This document shows, piece after piece, positions 32,867 through 40,196 of a DNA stretch of 51,989 nt. Under the pieces are notes generated by a model that was not told where the DNA came from, searched no databases, and saw nothing but the letters and a program-made list of their open reading frames with translations. The stretch is taken from positions 1-51,989 of the IMG/VR virus record IMGVR_UViG_3300033388_002889; one strand, written 5' to 3'. Made by a program: the position numbers and the translations under genes. Origin of the DNA: a virus. How positions within the stretch are numbered: the stretch's first letter is position 1; the number at the start of each line of letters is the position of its first letter.

Positions 32867-33154
32867 TCAGCCTCTGAATCCAGCCTTAAAAATGATCCAA
32901 CGTTTCTGAGTTTCACTGTCCAAATACATGGTGAGTAAATGATGTTCATGCATGTTCAGACCAATACCTGTACCAAACTTTCCAAAAGCGATTCTGGCAG
33001 CTTTAAATTGCTTGCAACCTATTACGGCGTCAGAGCAGACAGTTGTCAATTTGTCGACATATGGCCCGACACAGTCGTCAGTATTTTTAAGCAGCCCACA
33101 GCCGTTTTGAACTCCATCTCTTTGGTAGTAGCATTTTTTATCAATACAGTTCAT
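32867..33154 (-). CDS. Cys-rich small protein
   Basis: A 95-residue protein with Cys in pattern C-x4-C...GC...C...C...GCKQF over its first 50 residues. The order resembles Cys sets in the proteins at 33185, 34184 and 35343, so these may form one loose family. The cysteines could bind metal. No ribosome site of high quality is seen before the ATG. Confidence 0.5.
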   Translation of the reverse strand: MNCIDKKCYYQRDGVQNGCGLLKNTDDCVGPYVDKLTTVCSDAVIGCKQFKAARIAFGKFGTGIGLNMHEHHLLTMYLDSETQKRWIIFKAGFRG

Positions 33155-33184
33155 AATAAAATCTCAGTTTGTTTTTATTGCAAC

Positions 33185-33724
33185 TCAGTTATTGAATACT
33201 ACCATGTCCACAGGTACGTTTCTTACTGACCCATCAGACATCTCAACAATTGCAGTAGTGTAATTACCTGGCCCACTTTCAAATTCTTCATAGTCACACC
33301 CAAACTGGTGAAATATGCCATGTCCTACAGCCACCTTGGCCTGACCTTTTACTTTTGGCCACTCATAGACGACCACTTTTCGTGTTCCTGGTATTGGTTC
33401 GTTTCCAACCACAGAATCAACTTGATTGTTTAATGCGGGTTGTTTTTGGGCTTCGGTGTGGCTAATATGTAGGTTGCAGTGTTCAGGCACCTTACACTTT
33501 CCTTGCTCCGTGCATTGGTGATCTAGGCAATTGCCGCAGTTCACGACTGCTAATGACTTAGTTATTTCAATCTGCGCCATCTTCCCACCTTTCTCCACCG
33601 CAACATCCAATGCGTAGGGTATTATTACTGTCATATCATCTACAATACCCTCCCATCCCGCCTCAAATTCATCATCTAAATATAATTCTTTGTTCAAACA
33701 ATTGGTCCGTATTTCAATTTTCAT
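33185..33724 (-). CDS. Hypothetical protein with Cys cluster
   Basis: A 179-residue protein: an acidic beta-rich N-terminus, a Cys/His cluster at about residues 63-82 (CGNCLDHQC...GKC...HC), and a C-terminal beta domain (KGQAKVAVGHGIFHQFGCDY). GAGGACTTAAG precedes the ATG. An internal ATG at the Cys domain (residue 49) might mark a former separate gene. No family recognised. Confidence 0.5.
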   Translation of the reverse strand: MKIEIRTNCLNKELYLDDEFEAGWEGIVDDMTVIIPYALDVAVEKGGKMAQIEITKSLAVVNCGNCLDHQCTEQGKCKVPEHCNLHISHTEAQKQPALNNQVDSVVGNEPIPGTRKVVVYEWPKVKGQAKVAVGHGIFHQFGCDYEEFESGPGNYTTAIVEMSDGSVRNVPVDMVVFNN

Positions 33725-33754
33725 CTTAAGTCCTCTTGAGTTGCATGGAAAATT

Positions 33755-34114
33755 CTAACGAAGACAACAACCAGTGATCTGCTCGATAGCTTTCTTGGTT
33801 TTTTGTTTTTGGGCATCAGTACCATCTACATACCCCCTAGCATAACTCTTGCTGATAATCATACTGAGTTTTTCAGGGGATTGGGTAGCAAGTGCATGGC
33901 CCATGATATATTTCTCAATTTTTTTATATCTGTCCTTTCTGACAATCATCTCAGATATCTTTTCGCCAACCTTACTACCCTTATTTATCTTGCCGCCAAT
34001 AGTGTCGTTACTGAACCAATACTCAATGGAGTTTTCGCTCAAATTCCCTTCCACAAGACAGGCTGAATTTACCTCTCTTGACTCAATTCCTATATAAAAA
34101 TCATCCCAGGACAT
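33755..34114 (-). CDS. Hypothetical protein
   Basis: A 119-residue protein (MSWDDFYIGIESREVNSACL...), helical and Lys-rich in its C-terminal half. AAAGGTGAGTT precedes the ATG. No family recognised. Confidence 0.5.
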   Translation of the reverse strand: MSWDDFYIGIESREVNSACLVEGNLSENSIEYWFSNDTIGGKINKGSKVGEKISEMIVRKDRYKKIEKYIMGHALATQSPEKLSMIISKSYARGYVDGTDAQKQKTKKAIEQITGCCLR

Positions 34115-34183
34115 AACTCACCTTTTAAATCATCGGTTAAAGGCACTAAACAGTGCCCATTCAAACTATCTCCACAATCAGCG

Positions 34184-34546
34184 TTACACACCATGCTGAA
34201 TTCTTAAAACAAATAAGGCCCAAACCAAACCATCCCGCTCGGCACTAGCATGGGCAGCAGCATCCATTGCATTACTAGCAACAAACCTGTCTACGGATTT
34301 TTGTTTCGAGGCAATTTCTGTCTCTAAAGTTTGGCGTATAGCCCAATTTTTTACTGATGAGTGGTTCTCTTTCAGGCTTTGTTCACCCTCTATGATTCTA
34401 AATTGAGTGCACCCTTCCTTGGTCGCCGCTGCCGTGCGAACACAGGGTGTCCCACTACACTTTTGATTATTTAACATACAAATTTCTATGTCGGTTTGTT
34501 CAGGTCTGTCATCGACAGGCCACATTCTGTTATCTTCTTCACCCAT
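34184..34546 (-). CDS. Cys-rich hypothetical protein
   Basis: A 120-residue protein started at ATG 34546, preceded by CTTGCGGAGGGCAAG, the same leader as the gene at 32831; the upstream part of the frame has no site. A Cys cluster (CMLNNQKCSGTPC...GCTQF) is followed by a helical C-terminus. No family recognised. Confidence 0.5.
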   Translation of the reverse strand: MGEEDNRMWPVDDRPEQTDIEICMLNNQKCSGTPCVRTAAATKEGCTQFRIIEGEQSLKENHSSVKNWAIRQTLETEIASKQKSVDRFVASNAMDAAAHASAERDGLVWALFVLRIQHGV

Positions 34547-34607
34547 GGTCTTGCCCTCCGCAAGCAGGTTAGTTTTTACAGTATTAGCTTTTTGATCACG
34601 ACTACTT

Positions 34608-35024
34608 TTATTTGCCCAACCTGTTGAGCCACTCAGTTGAGTTCTCATGCCAATTTACCCACCTCTCCTCACCCGAATGTTGTACTATAATCCTCACAGA
34701 TCGTATTAAGTTTTCAGCCTCATTCAGTCGGCTAACAAGATCATCCAAAGAGGTGCGTCCTCCTGGAGAGGCTTCGGTTTTACTTAAATAATCCAAATAC
34801 CTGCCGACATGCGCGTATAGTTTTTCAACTTGATTTTTCCAATCTTCCAGTGTTTGATCGTGGGTTTTGTGCAATCGAACTTTATCATGACAACTTGATA
34901 TTTCGACCATATACAGCGGTTCCTCGCCATCTGCCCAGTTTGTCAGTCCTGCAAAAGAAACAACTGAGGGGGTTGCTGGGTCGCCTTCCTCGGTCAACCA
35001 TTCTCGGTCATGGTATTTGCTCAT
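34608..35024 (-). CDS. Hypothetical protein, possible fusion of two small genes
   Basis: A 138-residue protein from ATG 35024. In its middle the codons for EASPGGRTS are a copy of the ribosome-site leader found before the gene at 35346; the copied start lines up with an in-frame TTG at 34748. So the last 46 residues (starting at Leu in TSLDDLVSRLNEAENLI) may have been a separate gene that became fused, and may still be made on their own. No family recognised. Confidence 0.5.
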   Translation of the reverse strand: MSKYHDREWLTEEGDPATPSVVSFAGLTNWADGEEPLYMVEISSCHDKVRLHKTHDQTLEDWKNQVEKLYAHVGRYLDYLSKTEASPGGRTSLDDLVSRLNEAENLIRSVRIIVQHSGEERWVNWHENSTEWLNRLGK

Positions 35025-35046
35025 TACATACACCTAACCATGACAA

Positions 35047-35346
35047 TCAACTTGACAGCAAGCAATGTCCCGTGTCGTCATGGCCCTTTATGTGTTTAAT
35101 TTTTACTAATCGGCCATGCTCCGGCAGAACCAGTCGTTTAACAGCCGGACCACTGTCCAGGTGCCTAGTCAAGTAGTCAAACATCAACTCCGTTTTATTT
35201 TTACTCCAGCAGAGGTCACCATGTTTCATACACACCACACCATTCGGTTCACCTTCATCGTCATATGTGATTTCTGCATAACATGCACCTGTCATCTCCC
35301 CGTGCACTTCCTTGAACATCCACTCCATCTTTTCTATGTCATTCAT
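35047..35346 (-). CDS. Small acidic protein of unknown function
   Basis: A 99-residue protein (MNDIEKMEWMFKEVHGEMTG...), beta-rich in its middle with a CMKHGDLCW pair. CCAGGAGG lies upstream of the ATG. Its ATG overlaps the stop of the 39-residue gene (ATGA). No family recognised. Confidence 0.5.
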   Translation of the reverse strand: MNDIEKMEWMFKEVHGEMTGACYAEITYDDEGEPNGVVCMKHGDLCWSKNKTELMFDYLTRHLDSGPAVKRLVLPEHGRLVKIKHIKGHDDTGHCLLSS

Positions 35347-35462
35347 AGAGGTGCGTCCTCCTGGAGATGCTTCACCCTACTTAAAAAACACTCTTGCGTC
35401 ACTGCTGTTCTTTGGCGGCATTGAGCACTGTCTTTCTCTACTGCACATTCAAAGCAACTCAT
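35343..35462 (-). CDS. Cys-rich 39-residue peptide
   Basis: ATG 35462 follows CTAGGGAGATAATCAA. The product MSCFECAVEKDSAQCRQRTA plus 19 residues has four cysteines in a CxxC...C...C order, like the Cys-rich proteins nearby. Its TGA overlaps the next ATG. The overlap and ribosome site support it. Confidence 0.5.
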   Translation of the reverse strand: MSCFECAVEKDSAQCRQRTAVTQECFLSRVKHLQEDAPL

Positions 35463-35539
35463 TTGATTATCTCCCTAGTCACCCTTAGGTAACTGTCATA
35501 CGTTGGGCCGCTGCGAAAGAGTGTCTCCCCAGCGGCCAC
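35459..35539 (-). CDS. Possible 26-residue peptide
   Basis: A GTG-started frame (V/M AAGETLFRSGPTYDSYLRVT...) whose TGA overlaps the next ATG. The sequence looks protein-like but no ribosome site is visible, and a strong hairpin (35506-35537) covers most of it. Confidence 0.28.
   Translation of the reverse strand: MAAGETLFRSGPTYDSYLRVTREIIK
35506..35537 (-). terminator. Strong 8-bp GC hairpin after a small gene
   Basis: Perfect stem GGCCGCTG / CAGCGGCC with a 16-base loop, 7 bases after the stop of the gene at 35545. There is no T-run, so it may slow transcription, protect an mRNA 3' end or hide a start. Confidence 0.45.
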
Positions 35540-35544
35540 AATTT

Positions 35545-35739
35545 CTAAAGAGTTGCACGAACAAGGCAGTCTTTAGCCTCAAGCAGCTTCCGTAGCCCTG
35601 CACTTTTCTCTGCCGAGTTTGGTAGATACGCGTCCATCTCAGTAGCAAGATCACATATACCTTTACTGACTTCTTGCTGGTGTTTTGGTAGATTCTCGTA
35701 ATTAAAGAACTTCAAGATTGGTGATGGTTCAGATTGCAT
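35545..35739 (-). CDS. Conserved small phage protein
   Basis: A 64-residue protein from ATG 35739 (GAAGGAGAAATAAT upstream). ILKFFNYENLPKHQQEVSKG and LRKLLEAKDCLVRA are a pattern I have seen in many phages, with about this length. Helical, soluble; the function is not known to me. Confidence 0.65.
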   Translation of the reverse strand: MQSEPSPILKFFNYENLPKHQQEVSKGICDLATEMDAYLPNSAEKSAGLRKLLEAKDCLVRATL

Positions 35740-35765
35740 ATTATTTCTCCTTCGGTTAACTATTT

Positions 35766-35951
35766 TCACAGTTCATCATCATGCTTGGCCGCCACAATCC
35801 TTAACTCCTCTGCCTTACAGTAGAAATCAGAATTAGTGTAAGCGTGGGGCACATTAAATTGCTCCAGTCGAAGGTTTTCAAATTTCATCCCTTCAACTTC
35901 TGCCTGTATTGCTAAAACTAAGGCTAATCTTTTCACAGCGTGCGTATTCAT
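35766..35951 (-). CDS. Small protein of unknown function
   Basis: A 61-residue helical protein (MNTHAVKRLALVLAIQAEVE...). GAGGTGAAGAG precedes the ATG and its ATG overlaps the previous stop (ATGA). No family recognised. Confidence 0.5.
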   Translation of the reverse strand: MNTHAVKRLALVLAIQAEVEGMKFENLRLEQFNVPHAYTNSDFYCKAEELRIVAAKHDDEL

Positions 35952-36226
35952 CTCTTCACCTCATCAGCGGCACCGTCTCTACTAAATTTTGGGTCAAAAT
36001 ACCCATAGGCCCAAAAGGCTACAGTGGCCCCGCAATCTTTACAGATGTAATCTTGCTCGGCAGCAATCCCATTGATTGACTCAAGCACAAGTACACCAAA
36101 TATTTTACACCCGCACTCAGTACACCTTTTTGGGCGTCCTTCAACATCGTAGAACAGCCTCTTCGACACAAAGAAGGCACACTGCAACGCGCAGCGTTTT
36201 ACGTTATCATGGCCCCAAAAGTTCAT
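35948..36226 (-). CDS. Zinc-ribbon small protein
   Basis: Started at ATG 36226 (AGGAA upstream), because the longer frame would overlap the previous gene by 155 bases. The 92-residue product has CTECGC and CKDC pairs about 30 residues apart (zinc ribbon), with a basic N-terminus and C-terminus. No family recognised. Confidence 0.5.
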   Translation of the reverse strand: MNFWGHDNVKRCALQCAFFVSKRLFYDVEGRPKRCTECGCKIFGVLVLESINGIAAEQDYICKDCGATVAFWAYGYFDPKFSRDGAADEVKR

Positions 36227-36440
36227 TGTATTCCTCAACCCATTCCAAAGGTATTTTAAATCCTGCTGAATAATATCGAGATATCGCAGAACAGACTTCG
36301 TAGAATCTTTTTTCTTCACAGACATCCTTAGGAACAAGTCCGAGCGGTGATCTCGAGACATCAGTGGGTTGTCTCGGTCTCACCAAGGACTCAAGACATG
36401 CTCCACATTTTATGTCACCAACTTTTATATCTTTACTCAT
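36207..36440 (-). CDS. Small protein with duplicated start (copy B)
   Basis: A 77-residue protein beginning MSKDIKVGDIKCGACLESLV. The first nine residues and about 45 upstream bases are shared with the gene at 36481-36693; the rest is unrelated. GAGGTGAAGAG is the ribosome site. A CGAC pair may bind metal. Confidence 0.5.
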   Translation of the reverse strand: MSKDIKVGDIKCGACLESLVRPRQPTDVSRSPLGLVPKDVCEEKRFYEVCSAISRYYSAGFKIPLEWVEEYNELLGP

Positions 36441-36480
36441 CTCTTCACCTCAAGATTATTTAAAATCAACGACCACATAG

Positions 36481-36693
36481 TTAGGTTATTAGAAAATAGG
36501 CCAACGCCCCTTTTACACACTCACCAGTATCACCTCGGTAGTGCTGATTTCCGCAACAAACCAAGGCATATTCTTTACCTGTCTTTTGATCAAATCTTTT
36601 CTTTATCTCAGTCACAGTAGCGTAACTTGGCGCACAAAATCCACCGTCACCATCTATAAAAACACGGTCACCAACTTTTATATCTTTACTCAT
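36481..36693 (-). CDS. Small protein with duplicated start (copy A)
   Basis: A 70-residue protein: MSKDIKVGDRVFIDGDGGFC, beta-rich, an SH3-like or KOW-like pattern (VGDRVFIDG...ATVTEIKKRF). The MSKDIKVGD start fits this body well (VGDRV is a natural start of such folds), so this is likely the source of the copied leader in the gene at 36207. Confidence 0.5.
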   Translation of the reverse strand: MSKDIKVGDRVFIDGDGGFCAPSYATVTEIKKRFDQKTGKEYALVCCGNQHYRGDTGECVKGALAYFLIT

Positions 36694-36717
36694 CTCTTCA
36701 CCTCAAGATTATTTAAA

Positions 36718-36897
36718 TCAACGAACACAGTACTTGTTTCGTTTTGTACTTGGCTTCCCTTGCCGATGTCTTCTTTTACGCTTTGGCTTGATTGTGCCAG
36801 GACGCTCCGCCCTGTATGGAGCTGCCTGGTGGAACGGTATTGCCAGGCCCATCACCATTGCCACAGACATCGCTTTTCTCGAATATACGTTAATCAT
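36718..36897 (-). CDS. Cationic 59-residue protein with signal-peptide-like start
   Basis: The ATG at 36897 overlaps the end of the previous gene by 8 bases. Residues 8-24 (KAMSVAMVMGLAIPFHQ) look like a short signal peptide or membrane anchor, followed by a strongly basic stretch (GTIKPKRKRRHRQGKPSTKR). Net charge is very high. The frame runs cleanly to TGA. It may be exported or membrane-bound, or an RNA/DNA-binding peptide. No family recognised. Confidence 0.5.
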   Translation of the reverse strand: MINVYSRKAMSVAMVMGLAIPFHQAAPYRAERPGTIKPKRKRRHRQGKPSTKRNKYCVR

Positions 36898-37165
36898 TTA
36901 AAAGATCCTCCAGCAACACTCGCGCAACTTTCAACCGTGCCTGAAAAATCTTTAATCTGACAACACACATATCTACGTCAGCTAGTACCGTGTTGATCTC
37001 TGCTTCAACGGCATCTTTTTGTGTCACATGCACAGTGCACTTATCCAGTCGCCGTTGCCATACCAATCCCTCACAACGATTAACATACACTGATTTAGCG
37101 GTTTCTCTCACCACTTTAGCCTCTACTATCTTACCTTTGTAGACTACGTATATCTTATCAATCAT
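36890..37165 (-). CDS. Hypothetical protein
   Basis: A 91-residue protein from ATG 37165 (GAGGAACAAA upstream; the longer frame lacks a site). A beta-rich N-terminal half (IDKIYVVYKGKIVEAKVVRE) is followed by a helical tail. No family recognised. Confidence 0.5.
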   Translation of the reverse strand: MIDKIYVVYKGKIVEAKVVRETAKSVYVNRCEGLVWQRRLDKCTVHVTQKDAVEAEINTVLADVDMCVVRLKIFQARLKVARVLLEDLLND

Positions 37166-37219
37166 TTTGTTCCTCAAAAAGTGTGACCAGGCCACATACC
37201 AAGGTCTGTAGTTTGTTAA

Positions 37220-37411
37220 TTAGACTGACCCTGTCCACAAATCCATTCTTTTGCCCAGACCATGACTACCAACAATAATCAAAAACAAGAGAATTGATGA
37301 CCACCAATAGTATCCTGGTGTTAACCATATAGGTATCACAATGGCCAACACTACCAACACAATTGATTGTATTAGGCTACATACCACATACGCTATTTTT
37401 AAATCGTTCAT
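37220..37411 (-). CDS. Small membrane protein (two segments)
   Basis: A 63-residue protein from ATG 37411 (GAGGTGCAAA upstream) with two hydrophobic segments: IVLVVLAIVIPIWL and WWSSILLFLIIVG, joined by a short loop. A two-helix hairpin of this size could be a holin or antiholin; there is no firm evidence, as no endolysin lies next to it. Confidence 0.5.
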   Translation of the reverse strand: MNDLKIAYVVCSLIQSIVLVVLAIVIPIWLTPGYYWWSSILLFLIIVGSHGLGKRMDLWTGSV

Positions 37412-37456
37412 TTTGCACCTCAAGATTACTTAAATGTTTATTAGACCCACATCCTT

Positions 37457-37663
37457 TCAAGGAAAGAGAATTTTGCGACAGCGCAGAGGGTCAAGTTTTA
37501 ACTCTTCTGGGTCAAGACAAAACACTGGCCCACGGAAACCACAAGCACACCAAACACTGTAAGTATTTTCATACCCTTCTGGCCCTCGCAACTTGTGACC
37601 ACAATCTTTTTCTATGTGAGAATAAGGGCATTTGTAAAGACTGTAATCTGCCTGATTTTTCAT
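37457..37663 (-). CDS. Zinc-ribbon small protein (Lar-like)
   Basis: A 68-residue protein from ATG 37663. YKCPYSH...C, then VWCACGFRGPVFC, is a layout like that of Lar-type zinc ribbons (restriction-alleviation proteins), which have a CPFCG and CxxCGARG pair. The first pair is not canonical, so the match is loose. Confidence 0.4.
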   Translation of the reverse strand: MKNQADYSLYKCPYSHIEKDCGHKLRGPEGYENTYSVWCACGFRGPVFCLDPEELKLDPLRCRKILFP

Positions 37664-37676
37664 AGTGTTAACCTTG

Positions 37677-37934
37677 TTAGGTAAGTATATTTTTACAGGT
37701 TGAACAAACTTTAATCTCTGCCGGGGTACCCTCACCTAAGGTGTGCTTAAAATCAAACTCTCCGCAGAGATAACATTTACTTAATGAAACAAGCAATCTT
37801 TTTGCAGCAACTTCCTGAGGCACCCTAGTCTTTTGTTCCTCGCGACAACAAAGAATAGGAGATGCTGCCCAAAATATAGTACCATCTGGTGCTGTTAGTA
37901 CCCAAGTACCTCTTTGTGGTTTTGGTGTGTTCAT
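37677..37934 (-). CDS. Zinc-ribbon small protein
   Basis: An 85-residue protein with two CxxC pairs in the C-terminal half (CYLCGE and CSTCKN). TAAGGAGTAAATC precedes the ATG, which overlaps the stop of the 50-residue membrane peptide. Function unknown. Confidence 0.55.
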   Translation of the reverse strand: MNTPKPQRGTWVLTAPDGTIFWAASPILCCREEQKTRVPQEVAAKRLLVSLSKCYLCGEFDFKHTLGEGTPAEIKVCSTCKNILT

Positions 37935-38083
37935 GATTTACTCCTTACAGTGTAGAATAATTGCCACGTAAACAGGGAGAGGTCTAATACTGTCGCCATC
38001 AACCAAACAATACCTACACCCTCCCATCTCACACTGTTCTTCACGCAAATATGGAACAATAAAACTGCGCCCCAAACAGTCAT
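37931..38083 (-). CDS. Small membrane peptide (50 residues)
   Basis: The ATG at 38083 follows GAAGGAGACGCAAA. It begins MTVWGAVLLFHICVKNSVRW and has a second hydrophobic part (VGIVWLMATVLDLSLFTW). Its TGA overlaps the next ATG. Two short hydrophobic segments suggest a membrane peptide. No family recognised. Confidence 0.55.
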   Translation of the reverse strand: MTVWGAVLLFHICVKNSVRWEGVGIVWLMATVLDLSLFTWQLFYTVRSKS

Positions 38084-38238
38084 TTTGCGTCTCCTTCCGT
38101 TACCAGGATTGGTACCCTTATTTCCCGCCGATGTAATCTACTCATAGCATTTACCACAAGTAACTTACCACTTATAATCCTTACGTAATCCTTTACAGCT
38201 TCATCTGGATCGTTCCCATTACCAAAAGCATGTCGCAT
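38080..38238 (-). CDS. Possible 52-residue protein
   Basis: A frame starting at ATG 38238 within the end of the upstream gene (46-base overlap) and ending in TGA overlapping the next ATG. It reads MRHAFGNGNDPDEAVKDYVR and on; the C-terminus is basic. The overlap chain supports it, but the ribosome site is weak. Confidence 0.4.
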   Translation of the reverse strand: MRHAFGNGNDPDEAVKDYVRIISGKLLVVNAMSRLHRREIRVPILVTEGDAK

Positions 38239-38561
38239 CGTGCACTTACCGACAGTACCAAATCATTGGTCTCGGCAAACTCCTCTATCGTGCTTACTTG
38301 TAGATTTTTCAGTCTTTGAACATCCTGATCACCACTTGCAGGACAAATACCTCCAGGTAAATAAAATGTTTTTTCACACGCAACGCAAATGTATAGCTCT
38401 TCGCAATCATCATCGATACGCCACACTTCTTTCTTACCGCACCCAGGACAGAACAACTCTTTTTCTTTCTCCCACGTCTCAGGATATTCATGGGAGAAAA
38501 GTCTCCCATTATTAATCAGTGAGTCATAGGAGAAATATTTGACAGCAAATTGTTTTACCAT
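38193..38561 (-). CDS. Zinc-ribbon protein
   Basis: A 122-residue protein from ATG 38561, which shares a base with the previous stop (TAATG). FCPGCGKKEVW and ICVACEKTFY form a zinc ribbon at about residues 35-70. Helical C-terminus. Function unknown. Confidence 0.55.
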   Translation of the reverse strand: MVKQFAVKYFSYDSLINNGRLFSHEYPETWEKEKELFCPGCGKKEVWRIDDDCEELYICVACEKTFYLPGGICPASGDQDVQRLKNLQVSTIEEFAETNDLVLSVSARCDMLLVMGTIQMKL

Positions 38562-38758
38562 TAGCTTGACTCCCAACCGTATTGACGCAACACAATTAAT
38601 GCGCCGACAGCCGATTCAACCTTACTAGGCGTTACATGGCTGAGTTTCAAGGCTGGCCCGTCACCTGTTGACCAAATCGATATTCCGTTTGCACCAAAAT
38701 TTATTTCAACATGGTTTCTCTTGCAGTACATCTCTAATATATCTAATTCTGCTTGCAT
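38561..38758 (-). CDS. Small protein of unknown function
   Basis: A 65-residue protein (MQAELDILEMYCKRNHVEIN...). AAAGGAGAAATATT precedes the ATG. No family recognised. Confidence 0.5.
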   Translation of the reverse strand: MQAELDILEMYCKRNHVEINFGANGISIWSTGDGPALKLSHVTPSKVESAVGALIVLRQYGWESS

Positions 38759-38774
38759 AATATTTCTCCTTTAT

Positions 38775-39170
38775 TTACGAGTAACTCGTCCCACACACAT
38801 GCCAATGAAAATACCTACTGTAATCATCAAAGTCATCATAGTCGTTTTGGCACCTATTAAAGGCCGCCTTCTTCAACTCTACCATTTTGTCTCGGGCCGC
38901 GCTCGTTGAATCTAAAACAACGGCCACCACCTTATCATTGCAACAGATAACAAAAGCATCCCGGACAGCACACTGTGCCTGTTTATTGTGAAAATATTCC
39001 TGGTCGAAATGTAAATCTATTGTGAACCCTTGCTTATGATGCAAGTAGTCAACAAAAGTGGAGGCACCAACCTGTCTTTGAGGACATACTCGCTCCATTT
39101 TATCTGCTAAGTGTCGCAATTCTTTAGGAGACATCGTTATAATTATTTTTCTTTCTTCTCTTGTGTTCAT
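38775..39170 (-). CDS. Hypothetical protein
   Basis: A 131-residue protein (MNTREERKIIITMSPKELRH...). Mixed alpha/beta; several His near the middle (YLHHKQGF...HFDQEYFHNK). GGGAGTTTGAC precedes the ATG. No family recognised. Confidence 0.5.
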   Translation of the reverse strand: MNTREERKIIITMSPKELRHLADKMERVCPQRQVGASTFVDYLHHKQGFTIDLHFDQEYFHNKQAQCAVRDAFVICCNDKVVAVVLDSTSAARDKMVELKKAAFNRCQNDYDDFDDYSRYFHWHVCGTSYS

Positions 39171-39185
39171 GTCAAACTCCCTAAA

Positions 39186-39389
39186 TTAATAGTCACCATC
39201 GTCTTCGTAAATCAATTGAGGTGTTCGTGTCAACTCATCAAGCACCTCTATATTTAGTTCCTCGTCCGACAGGCCGTGAGAATCAAGCTCAGACCGAATC
39301 ATCTTTTCAGCCGTCTTCTTACTTCCTGCCCAGACAATAACTACACTACCTAAATGATGTCCATCTCCACAATGTTTAAATAATCTCAT
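39186..39389 (-). CDS. Small protein of unknown function
   Basis: A 67-residue acidic protein (MRLFKHCGDGHHLGSVVIVW...). TAGGAGGCAAT precedes the ATG and it overlaps the previous gene by 14 bases. No family recognised. Confidence 0.5.
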   Translation of the reverse strand: MRLFKHCGDGHHLGSVVIVWAGSKKTAEKMIRSELDSHGLSDEELNIEVLDELTRTPQLIYEDDGDY

Positions 39390-39711
39390 ATTGCCTCCTA
39401 AGGCTGCTTGTGTGTTCTTGCATGGTGCCCAAACACCGCACGAAGTAAGGTTCTAAATCATTCCTAGTAGACAACTCTTTCAGCAACACCTTAACTGCCT
39501 GAGTCATGTACTCACTAGTGTAAAACGAACCAAAATTGTATATCCGAACAGGTTGGATTTGCATCTTACGATCAACTATATTGTTCCAAATCATTCGCAG
39601 TGCGAAAAAGACGTGACTCGTTTTCATGTCTTTAGGGTTGTGAAAATTACCCTTACGATCTTTCCACATAAAATCCTGCACATTAGATTGTTGCGTCATA
39701 GAATTTAACAT
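39376..39711 (-). CDS. Hypothetical protein
   Basis: A 111-residue helical protein (MLNSMTQQSNVQDFMWKDRK...), aromatic-rich centre. It overlaps both neighbours. Its position in the replication block is the only clue to role. Confidence 0.5.
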   Translation of the reverse strand: MLNSMTQQSNVQDFMWKDRKGNFHNPKDMKTSHVFFALRMIWNNIVDRKMQIQPVRIYNFGSFYTSEYMTQAVKVLLKELSTRNDLEPYFVRCLGTMQEHTSSLRRQYEII

Positions 39712-40151
39712 GAGTCACCTCTGGGTGTATCGATTCGTAAATTATTTTTCTCTAGGTAGGATATAGTCGCATTTTCTATGCAGGTACGTAAGGATTGTGC
39801 GGTTGTATACACTCGCACATGCTTACGTATGTAACTAACCAGTTCCTGGATTTCGTGGTCTTTGAGTCCCTTGGTCGTGTTTCTTACTTTAGGCACCCTT
39901 GTGACTATGCAATCGTCCACAAAGGGAATTCTTAGTAGAGATGATTTACGTTTTAATAACTCACACAATAAAGCATCTATTGTGCCACCAGGTAGTGAAG
40001 TAAGTAGCGTGTCACAAAGCAACTTACCTTGACTATCATAGAGTAACTTTGCAGATGTTAAAGTCATCTTTCCACTGATCACGTCACTTACACTTACCTT
40101 GATCCTAGGAACGTTGTCCCCACCAGCACGTAACATATTTACAGTTTTCAT
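39705..40151 (-). CDS. Hypothetical protein
   Basis: A 148-residue basic helical protein (MKTVNMLRAGGDNVPRIKVS...). The C-terminal half (LVSYIRKHVRVYTTAQSLRT) might bind nucleic acid. No family recognised. Confidence 0.5.
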   Translation of the reverse strand: MKTVNMLRAGGDNVPRIKVSVSDVISGKMTLTSAKLLYDSQGKLLCDTLLTSLPGGTIDALLCELLKRKSSLLRIPFVDDCIVTRVPKVRNTTKGLKDHEIQELVSYIRKHVRVYTTAQSLRTCIENATISYLEKNNLRIDTPRGDSC

Positions 40152-40196
40152 AATTTAATATACAGCGACCAGTTGCCTGGCCACTGCTCCATGAAG

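Noticed and set aside
37220-37411. Naming the two-helix membrane protein a holin
   Set aside because: No endolysin or spanin gene is next to it and many small phage membrane proteins share this shape.
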